Shown here: positions 8,629-18,701 of the stretch, in pieces
How the letters are laid out: every line of letters begins with the position of its first letter
Numbering within the stretch: position 1 is the first letter of the stretch
NCBI RefSeq assembly: GCF_018614655.1
Contig: NZ_JAGGOG010000002.1
Coordinates: 1-64,000, forward strand
Source: Pseudomonas fluorescens
GTDB lineage: Bacteria; Pseudomonadota; Gammaproteobacteria; Pseudomonadales; Pseudomonadaceae
Length of the DNA stretch: 64,000 bases
Direction of reading: 5' to 3'
The notes under the pieces: generated by a model
What the model saw: the letters and a program-made list of their open reading frames with translations, nothing else
The model's database searches: none
What the model was told of the DNA's origin: nothing
Position numbers and translations under genes: made by a program

Positions 8629-9339
8629 TCAGAACCTGAACACTTCCAGATCGGTACGAATCGGCGAAGCCATCGGCATCTTCGGCTTCTCCGGTGCCGC
8701 CGGCTTAACCGGGGCTGGCGCTGGTTTACGTGGTGCCTCAGCGACCGCTGGCTGGTTGGCCAATGGCTTGAGCGCCACTGACAACTGCTCCGCCAAATGC
8801 TGCAACAACACGCCCTGGGCCTGGACCTGGGAAGCGGTGGTACCTGTGTGTTCTTCCTGCAAGTGCACGATACGGTTATCCCGCACCTGGCCACGGCGGT
8901 CGATCAAACGCCATTGCGCATCGAGGATCGCTGGCTGTGAAGCACCGGAGTCCAGTCGCGTGATGGTCAGCAGTACCTGCACATCCGGGGAAAACCCTGT
9001 CGGTGCCGGCGCCAATACCACGCGCTGACTGTCCAGTTGACCGGCCACCTGGCGCAACATCAACTGGTTGATGTCGGACGAAAGACTACCCGCCCAACGA
9101 CCGTCGACGGAACCTTGCAGGCTGCCGTCGTTCTGACGCTGTAGCAGGGTCTCGCGTTGCAGGTAGTCAGCCACCACGACCGGGCCAAGCAATACTGCCA
9201 TGCCGGCACTTTGTGCAGGCTGAGCTGGACTTCCACTGTCCAGCTGATACAGCGACACCGGTTGGTGCGTGCTGCAACCCGCCAACCCCAAAAGGCCAGC
9301 GAGCAACAAAAATAAAGGAAGGCGCGAAGCAGTCATCAT
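8629..9339 (-). CDS. pqiC: PqiC-like ABC transport auxiliary lipoprotein
   Basis: The 236-residue precursor has a lipoprotein signal with lipobox LAGC and mature Cys near residue 22. The body matches the PqiC/DUF330 family: VSLYQLDSG near the mature start, LLGPVVVADYLQRETLLQR, and a W..SL..DINQLMLRQ motif. PqiC proteins are outer-membrane lipoproteins of MCE-type lipid-transport bridges with PqiA and PqiB. No pqiAB is adjacent here, so the partner system is unknown. The C-terminal 40 residues form a Pro/Ala/Lys-rich tail, perhaps a periplasmic spacer. Confidence 0.75.
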   Translation of the reverse strand: MMTASRLPLFLLLAGLLGLAGCSTHQPVSLYQLDSGSPAQPAQSAGMAVLLGPVVVADYLQRETLLQRQNDGSLQGSVDGRWAGSLSSDINQLMLRQVAGQLDSQRVVLAPAPTGFSPDVQVLLTITRLDSGASQPAILDAQWRLIDRRGQVRDNRIVHLQEEHTGTTASQVQAQGVLLQHLAEQLSVALKPLANQPAVAEAPRKPAPAPVKPAAPEKPKMPMASPIRTDLEVFRF

Positions 9340-9471
9340 CCCATCCAGGTGGCTGCCACAAGGCGAACCACAATGTAATACTCAAAAATAACCTGTACGC
9401 GCTCGGCCACGCCGGCGCTGGAAAGGCCATATCATCCGTGAATATGCGCCATGACTCCAGCGCGAAAGCGT

Positions 9472-9497
9472 CGATCTACGGGTTAAATCGTAGATCG
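9472..9497. repeat. Perfect 9-bp inverted repeat downstream of parC
   Basis: CGATCTACG at 9472-9480 and CGTAGATCG at 9489-9497 are separated by 8 bp. The repeat lies 17 bp past the parC stop, so it could be a weak terminator for the parE-parC side. There is no T-run on the minus strand. The rest of the 9340-9513 gap shows nothing I recognise. Confidence 0.4.
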
Positions 9498-9513
9498 GGA
9501 GCTCTATATCGCC

Positions 9514-11778
9514 TTAAACGGGAGTGTCTACCAATAAAGCATCCACTCGCTGGAAGCCTCGAGGCAGTTTATTCCCACGCCGGCCTCGTTCGCCTTTGTA
9601 GTGTTCAAGATCGTCAGGACGCAACGACAGCGTGCGCTTGCCGGCTTGCAGCACCAAGGTCGAGCCCTCCGGGATTACCGCGATGTCGGTCACGAACTCT
9701 TCGCGACTGGCCACACGTTCTCCAGGAATACCAATGATCTTGTTGCCCTTGCCTTTACCCAACTGCGGCAAGTCGCTGATCTTGAAGATCAGCAAGCGAC
9801 CTTCGGTGGTCACCGATGCGAGCCAATTGCTATCACGGTCACTGACCGGACGTGGCAGGATCACCTTGGCGTTGTTCGGCAGGCTCAGCAATGCCTTTCC
9901 CGCCTTGTTCTTGGCCTGCAGGTCTTCACCCTTGACCACAAACCCGTAGCCCGCATTGGAGGCGATGACATACAGCGCATCGTCGTCCGGCAGCAGCACA
10001 CATTCAAAATTCGCCCCCGGCGGCGGTGTCAGACGACCGGTCAATGGTTCGCCCTGCCCTCGTGCCGATGGCAAGGTATGAGCGGGCACCGAATAACTGC
10101 GACCGGTGGAGTCGATAAACACTGCAAACTGGTTGGAACGTCCGGCCGCGGCGGTCTTGAAACCGTCGCCCGCCTTGTAGGACAGCCCCGTGGCATCAAT
10201 ATCATGCCCTTTGGCCGAGCGAACCCAACCCTTTTCCGACAGAACGACGGTAATTTTCTCGTTGGGCAGTAATTCGGTTTCTGTCAGGGCCTTGGCTTCG
10301 GCACGCTCGACAATCGGTGAACGGCGGTCATCGCCATAGGTTTCGGCATCCTTGATCAGTTCGCTGCGCACCAGCTTCTTGAGCTTGGCTTCGCTGCCCA
10401 ACAAGGCTTGCAGCTTGGCTTGCTCCTTGAGCAACGCATCCTGCTCGTCGCGCAACTTCATTTCTTCCAGCCGCGCCAACTGGCGCAGACGGGTGTCGAG
10501 GATGTAATCGGCCTGGATTTCGCTCAGCTCGAAACGCGCGATCAAGTCGGCTTTCGGGTGCTCGGCGGTGCGGATGATATGGATCACTTCATCCAGGTTG
10601 AGGTAGGCAATCAGCAAACCGTCCAACAGGTGCAGGCGGCGCTCTACCTTGTCCAGGCGGAACTGCAAGCGACGGCGCACGGTCTGCACGCGGAACTCCA
10701 ACCATTCCACCAGCAGGTTGCGCAGGTTTTTCAACTGCGGCTTGCCGTCCAGACCAATGATGTTGACGTTGACGCGGTAGCTGGATTCCAGATCGGTGCT
10801 GGCGAACAGGTGCTGCATCAGCACTTCGTGGTCAACCCGGCTGTTGGTCGGGATGATCACGATGCGGCATGGATTTTCGTGGTCGGACTCGTCACGCAGG
10901 TCAGCCACTTGCGGCAGCTTCGACGGTTTGGCCTGCATCAGCGCGGCGATCTGTTCCAGCACCTTGGCACCGGAGACCTGGTGCGGCAGCGCGGTGACGA
11001 TGATGTCGCCGTCTTCGATGTGGTACACGGCGCGCATGCGCACCGAGCCCTTGCCGGTTTGGTACATTTTCAGCAGGTCGGCGCGCGGCGTGATGATTTC
11101 CGCTTCGGTCGGGTAGTCCGGACCCTGGATGTGCTCGCACAGCTGTTCAACGGTGGCCTTGGGCTCATCCAGCAAACGCACGCAGGCCGTGGCGACTTCT
11201 CGCAGGTTGTGCGGAGGCACATCAGTGGCCATGCCGACGGCAATGCCGGTGGTGCCATTGAGCAGGATGTTCGGCAGACGCGCCGGCAGTACCAGCGGCT
11301 CCTCAAGGGTGCCGTCAAAGTTCGGCCCCCAGTTGGCCGTGCCCTGGCCCAGCTCGCTGAGCAACACTTCCGAATAACGGGACAACCGCGCCTCGGTGTA
11401 ACGCATGGCGGCGAAGGACTTGGGATCATCCGGCGCACCCCAGTTACCCTGGCCGTCTACCAGGGTGTAACGGTAGCTGAACGGCTGGGCCATCAACACC
11501 ATGGCTTCATAGCACGCCGAGTCGCCGTGGGGATGGAACTTACCGAGCACGTCACCGACGGTACGCGCCGACTTCTTGTGCTTGGAGTCGGCGTCCAACC
11601 CCAACTCACTCATGGCGTAGATAATGCGCCGCTGCACCGGTTTCAGGCCGTCGCCGATATGCGGCAGGGCACGGTCCATGATCACGTACATGGAGTAGTT
11701 GAGGTAGGCACTTTCGGTGAAGTCAGCCAGCGATCGGCGTTCAACGCCATCTAAGCTGTCTGCAAGGATGTCACTCAT
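9514..11778 (-). CDS. parC: DNA topoisomerase IV subunit A
   Basis: ParC is the DNA-breaking and rejoining subunit of topoisomerase IV, which unlinks daughter chromosomes. The 754-residue protein starts at MSDILADSL; an in-frame extension to 11841 would run into the next gene upstream and is not needed. The winged-helix region has [12 protein letters not shown], with the Ser and Glu of the quinolone-resistance region in wild-type form. The catalytic Tyr lies in [12 protein letters not shown] long coiled tower and a beta-pinwheel C-terminal domain follow. parE is 1.5 kb upstream, separated by two small genes. Confidence 0.97.
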   Translation of the reverse strand: MSDILADSLDGVERRSLADFTESAYLNYSMYVIMDRALPHIGDGLKPVQRRIIYAMSELGLDADSKHKKSARTVGDVLGKFHPHGDSACYEAMVLMAQPFSYRYTLVDGQGNWGAPDDPKSFAAMRYTEARLSRYSEVLLSELGQGTANWGPNFDGTLEEPLVLPARLPNILLNGTTGIAVGMATDVPPHNLREVATACVRLLDEPKATVEQLCEHIQGPDYPTEAEIITPRADLLKMYQTGKGSVRMRAVYHIEDGDIIVTALPHQVSGAKVLEQIAALMQAKPSKLPQVADLRDESDHENPCRIVIIPTNSRVDHEVLMQHLFASTDLESSYRVNVNIIGLDGKPQLKNLRNLLVEWLEFRVQTVRRRLQFRLDKVERRLHLLDGLLIAYLNLDEVIHIIRTAEHPKADLIARFELSEIQADYILDTRLRQLARLEEMKLRDEQDALLKEQAKLQALLGSEAKLKKLVRSELIKDAETYGDDRRSPIVERAEAKALTETELLPNEKITVVLSEKGWVRSAKGHDIDATGLSYKAGDGFKTAAAGRSNQFAVFIDSTGRSYSVPAHTLPSARGQGEPLTGRLTPPPGANFECVLLPDDDALYVIASNAGYGFVVKGEDLQAKNKAGKALLSLPNNAKVILPRPVSDRDSNWLASVTTEGRLLIFKISDLPQLGKGKGNKIIGIPGERVASREEFVTDIAVIPEGSTLVLQAGKRTLSLRPDDLEHYKGERGRRGNKLPRGFQRVDALLVDTPV

Positions 11779-11788
11779 GCGGGCCTCA

Positions 11789-12310
11789 TCATTGTTTGGT
11801 CTGGCGCAGCAGCAAAGTGCCGCCGCGCTGGGTAAATTCAAGTTGTTTCAATGCGCTCATGCCCAACAGCACTTGCTCGCCTCCCAGCCCCGGCGCCACC
11901 AGGGCGCGGACATCCTGCAAGACGATATCGCCCAACTGCAGGCGGTCAAGGTGGGTACGATACCCCTCGCTACGACCGTTGGCAGTGCTCAAGGTCACCG
12001 GCAACCCCCGCTTGAGCCCGAGGCGCTCGGCCAACTCGCTTGGAACCGCCACGTCGGTGGCGCCAGTATCGAGCATGAGTTCCACCGGCTGGCCGTTGAT
12101 CTGGCCGCTGGCGACGAAATGCCCCTGACCGTTACCGACCAGTTTCACTTCGATGTAACCCTCGTGTTGCTCCGAGGTGACCACGGCATTGGGGTTTTGC
12201 TGACGCGCCTCCCACTGCCCGAAAAATCGTGTTGCCAAAAAAAGACCGGCGCCCCAGGCCACGAACATCAGCACACGTCCGGCGCGCTTGCCGGGCGGCT
12301 GAGTACTCAT
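11789..12310 (-). CDS. Retropepsin-like (clan AA) aspartic protease, membrane anchored
   Basis: The 173-residue protein has one N-terminal membrane segment (about residues 12-29) and a periplasmic domain with the aspartic-protease motif LDTGATDV. The length and single DTGA motif fit the bacterial clan AA family (TIGR02281 type), which would act as a dimer. The substrate is unknown. It overlaps the end of the upstream phytase-like gene by 4 bp and ends 10 bp before parC, so it is part of the parE-to-parC transcription unit. Confidence 0.8.
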   Translation of the reverse strand: MSTQPPGKRAGRVLMFVAWGAGLFLATRFFGQWEARQQNPNAVVTSEQHEGYIEVKLVGNGQGHFVASGQINGQPVELMLDTGATDVAVPSELAERLGLKRGLPVTLSTANGRSEGYRTHLDRLQLGDIVLQDVRALVAPGLGGEQVLLGMSALKQLEFTQRGGTLLLRQTKQ

Positions 12311-13302
12311 GGCTTGGCGCTCCAGCCACCGGCCGGGACAGCGAAACGATAGACCATCGGCCGTTTTTCACCCCCGGCGCGGGGGCCAAAATTATTGTCG
12401 AGGCCGATCCAGGCACCCTCCTCGTCCACCACCAGCGCTTCGGCCAGGCCATAAGCCTGGGGATAACGTCGCTGAGGCACCAGTGCTTCGTCGGCATAGG
12501 ACCAGCACAGCTCGACCTTGGCGGTAACGGCATCCCGACGGCAGATCTGGAATGCGTTGCGCTCAAGGGTAAACAGCTTGCCATTGAACAGGGAAATATC
12601 TGCAAAATCCTTGGATACCGCCTTGGCACCCGGGAACTGGGCCGGCTGCATCTCCTGGCCTGCCTCACTCAACAGTACACAAGGCCCGTCGCAGTCCCAG
12701 AGGCTTTGCCCACGCTTGATCGAGATCAGCCCACGCCGCTCACGCTCGGCGGCGAGCCAGATCTGATTACCCTCGGGGTTAATCGCAAGGCCTTCAAACA
12801 AGGCATTGAAGTGCAGCAACATGCCACTGGCACGGGCTTCGCGGACCATGCCCGGGGCGATCTTCAGCCATTCGGGCTCCCCCGTTACCGGTACTTGCAG
12901 CACCGCCGCATGGGCTTCGCTGACAATGTAGCGATTGCCGGCGGCATCACAGCTGATACCTTCAAAATCCAGGTCGCCACCTCGTACCAAGGATGCAACC
13001 TTGGTGCGTGAGCGCAACCCCCAGGGTAGCCCCGAGTCAGGCACCGGCGGCACGTTGATCTTCACCGTTTCGGCTTGCCAGACATCCGCCGAAATATCGA
13101 GCCGGTAAATCTGCTCGTCATCACGGTCGGACACGGTCCACAGTTCTTTACCGCAAACGGCCAGGCCCGACAGGTTACCGCCGCGCATGCCGTCTACCGG
13201 GTGTTCGGACAATAGCTTGAGCTCAGCAGCAGGCGCCGCGACCACCGCGGAGGTCGCCAACCCGCTCAACAACAGTATCGCCAGGGCGAAACCGCTGCGC
13301 AT
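12307..13302 (-). CDS. Esterase-like activity of phytase family protein
   Basis: This 331-residue protein has a Sec signal peptide (MRSGFALAILLLSGLATS, cut after about residue 22). Its beta-propeller-like body has the DFEGIS and FEGLAI motifs seen in phytase/esterase-like and SdiA-regulated families. It is probably periplasmic or secreted; the substrate is not known. The ATG at 13302 shares one base with the parE stop (TGATG), which argues for this start over one 39 bp upstream and for translational coupling. The position between parE and parC is conserved in Pseudomonas. Confidence 0.75.
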   Translation of the reverse strand: MRSGFALAILLLSGLATSAVVAAPAAELKLLSEHPVDGMRGGNLSGLAVCGKELWTVSDRDDEQIYRLDISADVWQAETVKINVPPVPDSGLPWGLRSRTKVASLVRGGDLDFEGISCDAAGNRYIVSEAHAAVLQVPVTGEPEWLKIAPGMVREARASGMLLHFNALFEGLAINPEGNQIWLAAERERRGLISIKRGQSLWDCDGPCVLLSEAGQEMQPAQFPGAKAVSKDFADISLFNGKLFTLERNAFQICRRDAVTAKVELCWSYADEALVPQRRYPQAYGLAEALVVDEEGAWIGLDNNFGPRAGGEKRPMVYRFAVPAGGWSAKP

Positions 13303-15203
13303 CAGTCCAGAACCGCCAGGTCGCCTTTGGACTCCAGCCAACTCTTGCGATCCGGAGCGCGTTTCTTGGCCAGCAGCATGTCCATCATTTCCGAGGTAGC
13401 CTCGAAGTCTTCCAGGGTCAATTGCACCAGGCGCCGAGTGTTCGGGTCCATGGTGGTTTCCCGCAGTTGCGGCGGGTTCATTTCGCCCAGACCTTTAAAT
13501 CGGGTGACTTGCGGCTTGCCGCGCTTCTTCTCGGCCACCAGGCGATCGAGGATGCCATCGCGCTCGGCTTCGTCCAGGGCGTAGAAAATCTCTTTGCCCA
13601 AGTCGATGCGATACAGCGGTGGCATCGCGACGTAGACGTGACCGGCATCCACCAACGGGCGGAAGTGCTGGACGAACAGCGCACAGAGCAAAGTGGCAAT
13701 GTGCAGACCGTCGGAGTCGGCGTCGGCGAGGATGCAGATCTTGCCGTAGCGCAGCTGGGCGATATCCGCCGAGCCTGGATCGACACCGATAGCCACGGCG
13801 ATGTTGTGCACTTCCTGGCTGGCCAGCACTTCGCTGCCGTCGACTTCCCAGGTGTTGAGGATCTTGCCCCGCAGCGGCAGGATCGCCTGGAACTCCTTGT
13901 CCCGCGCTTGTTTGGCGGAACCGCCAGCGGAATCACCTTCCACCAGGAACAGCTCGGAACGCATCGGGTCCTGCCCGGCGCAATCTGCCAGCTTGCCAGG
14001 CAGTGCCGGGCCCTGGGTGATGCGCTTGCGTTCGACCTTCTTGCTGGCTTTCAGGCGACGGCCGGCGTTGTTGATTGCCAACTCCGCCAGGGCCAGGCCC
14101 AGTTCCGGGTGCTCGTTGAGCCACAGGCTGAAAGCGTCCTTGACCACACCCGAGACAAACGCTGCCGCCTCACGGGACGACAGGCGCTCCTTGGTCTGAC
14201 CGGAGAATTGCGGTTCCTGCATTTTCATCGACAGGACAAACGCGATCCGTTCCCAGACGTCTTCCGGCGCCAGCTTCACGCCGCGCGGCAACAGGCTGCG
14301 GTATTCGCAGAACTCGCGCATGGCATCCAGCAGGCCCTGGCGCAAACCGTTGACGTGGGTGCCGCCCTGGGCGGTCGGGATCAGGTTGACGTAGCTTTCC
14401 TGAACGCTGTCGCCACCTTCGGGCAGCCACAGCAAGGCCCAATCCACGGCCTCTTTATTACCGGCCAGGCTGCCGCAGAACGGCTCGTTGGGCAGGCGTT
14501 CGAATTCGGCGACGGAGTCTTCCAGGTAAGAGCGCAGGCCGTCTTCGTAGTGCCACTCGACTTTCTCGCCGGTGCCTTTGTCTTCGAAGCTGACCAGCAG
14601 CCCCGGGCACAACACAGCCTTGGCCTTGAGCACGTGCTTGAGGCGACTGATGGAGAATTTCGGTGAATCGAAGTACTTCGGGTCCGGCGCGAAGTAAACA
14701 CTGGTCCCGGTGTTGCGCTTGCCAACGGTGCCGATCACTTCCAGGTCGGTAGCCTTGTAGCCGTCGGCAAAGGTCATCTGGTATTCGTTGCCGTCACGCT
14801 TGACCTTGACCGTGACCTGCGTCGACAGGGCGTTGACCACGGAAATGCCCACACCGTGCAAGCCACCGGAGAATTGGTAGTTCTTGTTGGAGAACTTGCC
14901 GCCGGCGTGCAGCTTGGTGAGGATCAGCTCGACGCCCGACACACCCTCTTCCGGGTGAATGTCCACCGGCATGCCGCGACCATCGTCGCTGACTTCCAGG
15001 GAGTGGTCGGCGTGGAGGATGACTTGTACCGACTTGGCATGCCCGGCCAAGGCTTCGTCGACGCTGTTGTCGATGACTTCCTGGGCAAGGTGGTTCGGCC
15101 GACTGGTGTCGGTGTACATGCCGGGGCGTTTGCGCACCGGGTCGAGGCCCGAGAGGACTTCGATGGCGTCGGCGTTATAAGAGCTAGCGCTGGGAGTGGC
15201 CAT
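13302..15203 (-). CDS. parE: DNA topoisomerase IV subunit B
   Basis: ParE is the ATPase subunit of topoisomerase IV. The 633-residue length fits ParE rather than the longer GyrB. The GHKL ATPase domain shows EVIDNSVDEALAGHA, DDGRGMPVDIH and GGLHGVGISVVNAL. The TOPRIM part has VEGDSAGGSAKQARD, with PLRGKILN and DADSDGLHI as metal and DNA-binding stretches. The start MATPSASSYNADAIEVLSGLDPV is the normal ParE N-terminus. It heads the run parE-phytase-like-protease-parC and lies 58 bp downstream of yqiA. Confidence 0.97.
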   Translation of the reverse strand: MATPSASSYNADAIEVLSGLDPVRKRPGMYTDTSRPNHLAQEVIDNSVDEALAGHAKSVQVILHADHSLEVSDDGRGMPVDIHPEEGVSGVELILTKLHAGGKFSNKNYQFSGGLHGVGISVVNALSTQVTVKVKRDGNEYQMTFADGYKATDLEVIGTVGKRNTGTSVYFAPDPKYFDSPKFSISRLKHVLKAKAVLCPGLLVSFEDKGTGEKVEWHYEDGLRSYLEDSVAEFERLPNEPFCGSLAGNKEAVDWALLWLPEGGDSVQESYVNLIPTAQGGTHVNGLRQGLLDAMREFCEYRSLLPRGVKLAPEDVWERIAFVLSMKMQEPQFSGQTKERLSSREAAAFVSGVVKDAFSLWLNEHPELGLALAELAINNAGRRLKASKKVERKRITQGPALPGKLADCAGQDPMRSELFLVEGDSAGGSAKQARDKEFQAILPLRGKILNTWEVDGSEVLASQEVHNIAVAIGVDPGSADIAQLRYGKICILADADSDGLHIATLLCALFVQHFRPLVDAGHVYVAMPPLYRIDLGKEIFYALDEAERDGILDRLVAEKKRGKPQVTRFKGLGEMNPPQLRETTMDPNTRRLVQLTLEDFEATSEMMDMLLAKKRAPDRKSWLESKGDLAVLD

Positions 15204-15260
15204 GGGGTCTCGTCGTGAGTCATTCGATTAAAAAGTAACCTGCGATGTCCAGCATGTGTA

Positions 15261-15869
15261 TTACAGCGCTGCGAAATCGAAGGATTGATACTGATCGGAG
15301 CTTATGCCAGCAAAACTCAACAGCGCCGGTAGCTGCCGGGCGAACCCCTGGTAACCATGATCGCCACCGGCCTGGATACGCAAGGCACAGGCCCGGTAAT
15401 ATTGCTGGGCAAGACGATAATCCAGTGTTTCATCCCCAGTCTGCAACCACACCTGATAACGCTGGGCATCCTGGGGCGCCGGGACTTCCAGCTCGGCCAG
15501 GGCCGCGACGTGATCATGGGTCAGTTCCCAGGTTTCGTCGGTGTAGAGGTTCTTCTGGGTGCCCAGGTAACCATCGAACATCCGATGGGGGCTGACCGCA
15601 GGGTTGACCAGCAAGGCGTTGAGGCCATGGCGCTCGGCAAGATGAGTTGCATAGTAGCCGCCGAGTGAGCTGCCGACCAGCAGTGGCCGGCCCATCTCGC
15701 TGATGGCCTGCTCCAGCTGGGCAATCGCCTGGCGCGGGTGATGATGCAGGGCCGGCACACGCAGTTGATCAGCCAGACCGAGGCTGTCCATCACGGTGAT
15801 CAGTTGGCAGGCCTTATTGGAGGCCGGTGCGCTGTTGAAACCGTGGATATACAAGATCGAAGCGGACAT
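15261..15869 (-). CDS. yqiA: YqiA-type esterase, alpha/beta hydrolase
   Basis: The 202-residue protein matches the YqiA/UPF0227 family of small alpha/beta hydrolases, in E. coli also encoded between cpdA and parE. It starts with ILYIHGFNSAP (oxyanion region), has the nucleophile elbow GSSLGGYYA and a late GDHGY stretch likely carrying the catalytic His. The start MSASILYIHG at 15869 is chosen because the extra 8 residues upstream look non-coding. Physiological substrate unknown; family members cleave short acyl esters. Confidence 0.85.
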   Translation of the reverse strand: MSASILYIHGFNSAPASNKACQLITVMDSLGLADQLRVPALHHHPRQAIAQLEQAISEMGRPLLVGSSLGGYYATHLAERHGLNALLVNPAVSPHRMFDGYLGTQKNLYTDETWELTHDHVAALAELEVPAPQDAQRYQVWLQTGDETLDYRLAQQYYRACALRIQAGGDHGYQGFARQLPALLSFAGISSDQYQSFDFAAL

Positions 15870-16093
15870 TCCGGGTCCTCTGTAGGCTACCAAAGAGGCG
15901 CAGTTTACAGGGAACAGGGGGGTTGTGGGGGCAGCCCATCGCCTCTAACGGTGCTAGCAGCCCCCCCGGCCCTCCGAGACCTATCCGAACGGCCAGTTAC
16001 TCGATTGTGAGCGGCTCAGTAACACCTCCAACGATAGAAGAACCGCCTGTACTGGCGGCGTATTATTAATGAGTCGCCGAGCAGGAAACCCGT

Positions 16094-16984
16094 ATGCAGC
16101 TTGAATGGCTTGAGGATTTTATCGAACTGGCCCGCACCCGCAGCCTGTCGCGCGCCGCCGAAAATCGCTGTGTCACACATCCAGCGTTCGGTCGACGTAT
16201 CCGGTCACTGGAAGAATGGGTCGGCGCGGCATTGATCGAACGCAAACAACCCCTGTCACTGACGCCTTGCGGCGTACTGTTCCTTGATGCCGCCACTCAA
16301 TCATTGGAGTTGCTGACCGCCGTCAGAGCGCAATTCAAGGGCGGCATCCTGAGCCGCGACGAGCCAGTACGCATTGCCACCGGGCGGACCCTGGCCTGTG
16401 ACTTTTTCCCCGACTGGTACGAATCACTGCATCAGCAATTGGGCAGCTTTGCGGTGTCATTGGTCACCAGTGGCGCCCAAGAAGCGATCAGCAAGCTATC
16501 CACCGGAGAGGTCGATCTGCTGCTGAGCTTTTCCAGCCCGTTGACCCACACGCTGATGGAGCCGGAGCGTTTCGACTCGCGAGTGCTGGCCAATGAGGAA
16601 TTGCTACCGGTCAGTGCGCCGGATGCCCAAGGCCAGCCGCGACAGCAGATATCCGCCAGCAGCAGCGGCCTGACCATCCCTTGGCTAGCCTTCTCACCCA
16701 CCCTGGCGCTGCGCGGCGTGCTGGCTCAACATCTGGAGCGTCTGCCTCAGCGCCTGGCGTTGCGAATGGTTTACCAAGCTGACTCCTATGATGCCATTCT
16801 GGAAATGACCAAGCGTGGCAGAGGCCTCGCGTGGCTGCCGCGCATGGTGGTCAAAGACGCGCTGGCGTCGGGCGAGTTGCTGATTGCCGGTGGCCCCGAG
16901 TTTCACGTCGGATTCGACGTGTCGCTGCATCGCTTGCGCGCCAACCAGGGCGAAATGGTGATGAAGATATGGGAATGTCTTTGA
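16094..16984 (+). CDS. LysR-family regulator (HypT-like)
   Basis: The 296-residue protein has an N-terminal winged helix-turn-helix (residues 2-62; LEWLEDFIELARTRSLSRAA then RRIRSLEEWVG) and a LysR effector domain. The N-terminal wording VTHPAFGRRIRSLE resembles HypT/YjiE-type LysR proteins, but the ligand cannot be told from sequence. GCAGGAAACC just upstream is an acceptable ribosome-binding site. It is the first gene of a three-gene plus-strand cassette with an MFS transporter and a deacylase, which it likely regulates. The 224-bp gap before it shows only a GC-rich stretch at about 15955-15975. Confidence 0.85.
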   Translation: MQLEWLEDFIELARTRSLSRAAENRCVTHPAFGRRIRSLEEWVGAALIERKQPLSLTPCGVLFLDAATQSLELLTAVRAQFKGGILSRDEPVRIATGRTLACDFFPDWYESLHQQLGSFAVSLVTSGAQEAISKLSTGEVDLLLSFSSPLTHTLMEPERFDSRVLANEELLPVSAPDAQGQPRQQISASSSGLTIPWLAFSPTLALRGVLAQHLERLPQRLALRMVYQADSYDAILEMTKRGRGLAWLPRMVVKDALASGELLIAGGPEFHVGFDVSLHRLRANQGEMVMKIWECL

Positions 16985-17259
16985 CATCGCCTGACCTGCT
17001 CCAGTCGCGGACCACCCATGCGGCGAGGCACTCATAGTCACGCACTTTCGCGTTCGATCATCGCCTCCCGCAACCACCCAACCGCAGCTGTGCCAAAACA
17101 GCTCAAACCTGTGCCGAAACAGCAATTGCTGTTCGGCCGCACTTGATTCAATTTCATCCGGGCTTTCACCCATAACAATTAATGCCTTCGATCTCGCCAG
17201 GCCGCGCTGCGGCTCGGCGAATCCGAAGGCCAACAGTGAAACAAACCCGGTGCACACTC

Positions 17260-18576
17260 ATGACAGTTCAATCCTCCGCATTACCATCGGCACAGACGGC
17301 AACCCGGCGAGGTCCATGGAAGGAGATCATCGCCGCCAGTGTTGGCAACGCACTCGAATTCTACGATTTGCTGATCTACGGCTACTTTGCGGTGGTCATC
17401 GGCAAACAGTTTTTCCCGTCCGATAACGAAACCACCTCACTGTTGCTGGCCGTAGGCTCGTTCGGCATTTCCTTTCTGATGCGTCCACTGGGCGCCATTG
17501 TGCTCGGTTCATACACCGACAGGGCCGGGCGAAAGGCGTCGTTAACGATGTCGATCATGATCATGCTGCTCGGCACCGCCATGATTACCTTCGCTCCGAC
17601 CTATGAGCAGATCGGCTTGGCGGCACCACTGCTGATCATCGTTGCGCGCATGCTCCAGGGATTTTCTACGGGCGGAGAGTTTGGTGCGGCGACCGCGTTT
17701 ATGGTCGAGCACGCAGATGCCAAGCGCCGTGGTTTCTTTGCCAGTTGGCAATTGTCGACCCAAGGCCTGGCAACGGTTTTGGCAGCAGGTGTCAGCGCAA
17801 TCCTTAGCTATGCACTGTCGGATGTGCAATTGAACGACTGGGGCTGGCGCGTTGCATTCGGCTTCGGGCTGCTGATCGGGCCGGTGGGCTTTTACATTCG
17901 CACACAAATCGATGAAACCCCGGACTTCAAGAAAACCGTGGCCAACACAGCGGTAAAGACTCCGCTACGGGATGTCTTGATCAAAGGGCATGTCAGCCTG
18001 TTGCTGGCTATTGGCGTGGTGGCCGGTGCGACAGCGTTCAACTATGTACACAAGCTGTACATGCCCATCTATGCCTTGAAACAGTTGAATATTGCTGCCA
18101 CTTCCTCGTATCTCGGGGCGCTGATGACAGGCGTAACACTGATGATCATGGCCCCGGTATTTGGTGGACTTTCTGATCGCCACGGGCGATTCAGGGTACT
18201 GACAATCGCCTTGTTGATTACCGGGTTGTCGTCTTATCCGATGTTCTTGCTGCTCAACACCTTCCCCAGCTTCTCTACGCTGCTGATCGTGCAAGCGATT
18301 GTCGGCGTGTTGATCGCGGCCTGCCTGGGACCGATACCGGCGATGCTTGCCGACATCTTCCCGACCAGCATTCGCGGCACCGGCCTGGCACTCAGTTACA
18401 ACTTTTCCGTCACCCTGTTTGGTGGTTTTGCACCACTGATCGTGACCTGGATGATCGATGCCACCGGCAGCAAACTGGCCCCGAGTTTTTATGTGATGGC
18501 GACTGTCTTGATCAGCGTACTGGCGATCGTCTGTCTGGGACGCCGCATGCGGGGCACCCTTCCATCCGCCAGTTGA
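17260..18576 (+). CDS. MFS transporter, metabolite:H+ symporter type
   Basis: The 438-residue protein has about 12 hydrophobic segments. The N-terminal WKEIIAASVGNALEFYDLLIYGYFA is the hallmark of metabolite:H+ symporters (ProP, ShiA, KgtP group), and SYTDRAGRKASL is the conserved loop between segments 2 and 3. These import organic acids, betaines and similar compounds. The next gene is an aspartoacylase-like hydrolase, so an N-acylated amino acid is a reasonable but unproven substrate. The ATG at 17260 is chosen because the reading frame upstream is Arg-rich and not membrane-like. The 275-bp gap before it holds no clear gene. Confidence 0.85.
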   Translation: MTVQSSALPSAQTATRRGPWKEIIAASVGNALEFYDLLIYGYFAVVIGKQFFPSDNETTSLLLAVGSFGISFLMRPLGAIVLGSYTDRAGRKASLTMSIMIMLLGTAMITFAPTYEQIGLAAPLLIIVARMLQGFSTGGEFGAATAFMVEHADAKRRGFFASWQLSTQGLATVLAAGVSAILSYALSDVQLNDWGWRVAFGFGLLIGPVGFYIRTQIDETPDFKKTVANTAVKTPLRDVLIKGHVSLLLAIGVVAGATAFNYVHKLYMPIYALKQLNIAATSSYLGALMTGVTLMIMAPVFGGLSDRHGRFRVLTIALLITGLSSYPMFLLLNTFPSFSTLLIVQAIVGVLIAACLGPIPAMLADIFPTSIRGTGLALSYNFSVTLFGGFAPLIVTWMIDATGSKLAPSFYVMATVLISVLAIVCLGRRMRGTLPSAS

Positions 18577-18590
18577 GCAACGTCCTTGTC

Positions 18591-18610
18591 AGAGCCGGCT
18601 TGCTCGCGAA
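18591..18610. repeat. REP fragment
   Basis: GAGCCGGCTTGCTCGCGAAT resembles one arm of a common Pseudomonas intergenic repeat. It lies just after the MFS gene, and no second arm is seen in the 125-bp gap. Confidence 0.45.
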
Positions 18611-18701
18611 TACGGATGCGCTTTCTGGCCGTTAACCCTTATTGCTTGTCACGCCTTAACCCTGCGCGACAAGCGCAAACGTTGGTCTGTCGGAGACTTA
18701 A

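Noticed and set aside
10408..11754. 448-codon plus-strand frame over parC
   Set aside because: Antisense shadow of ParC; no start signal or domain.
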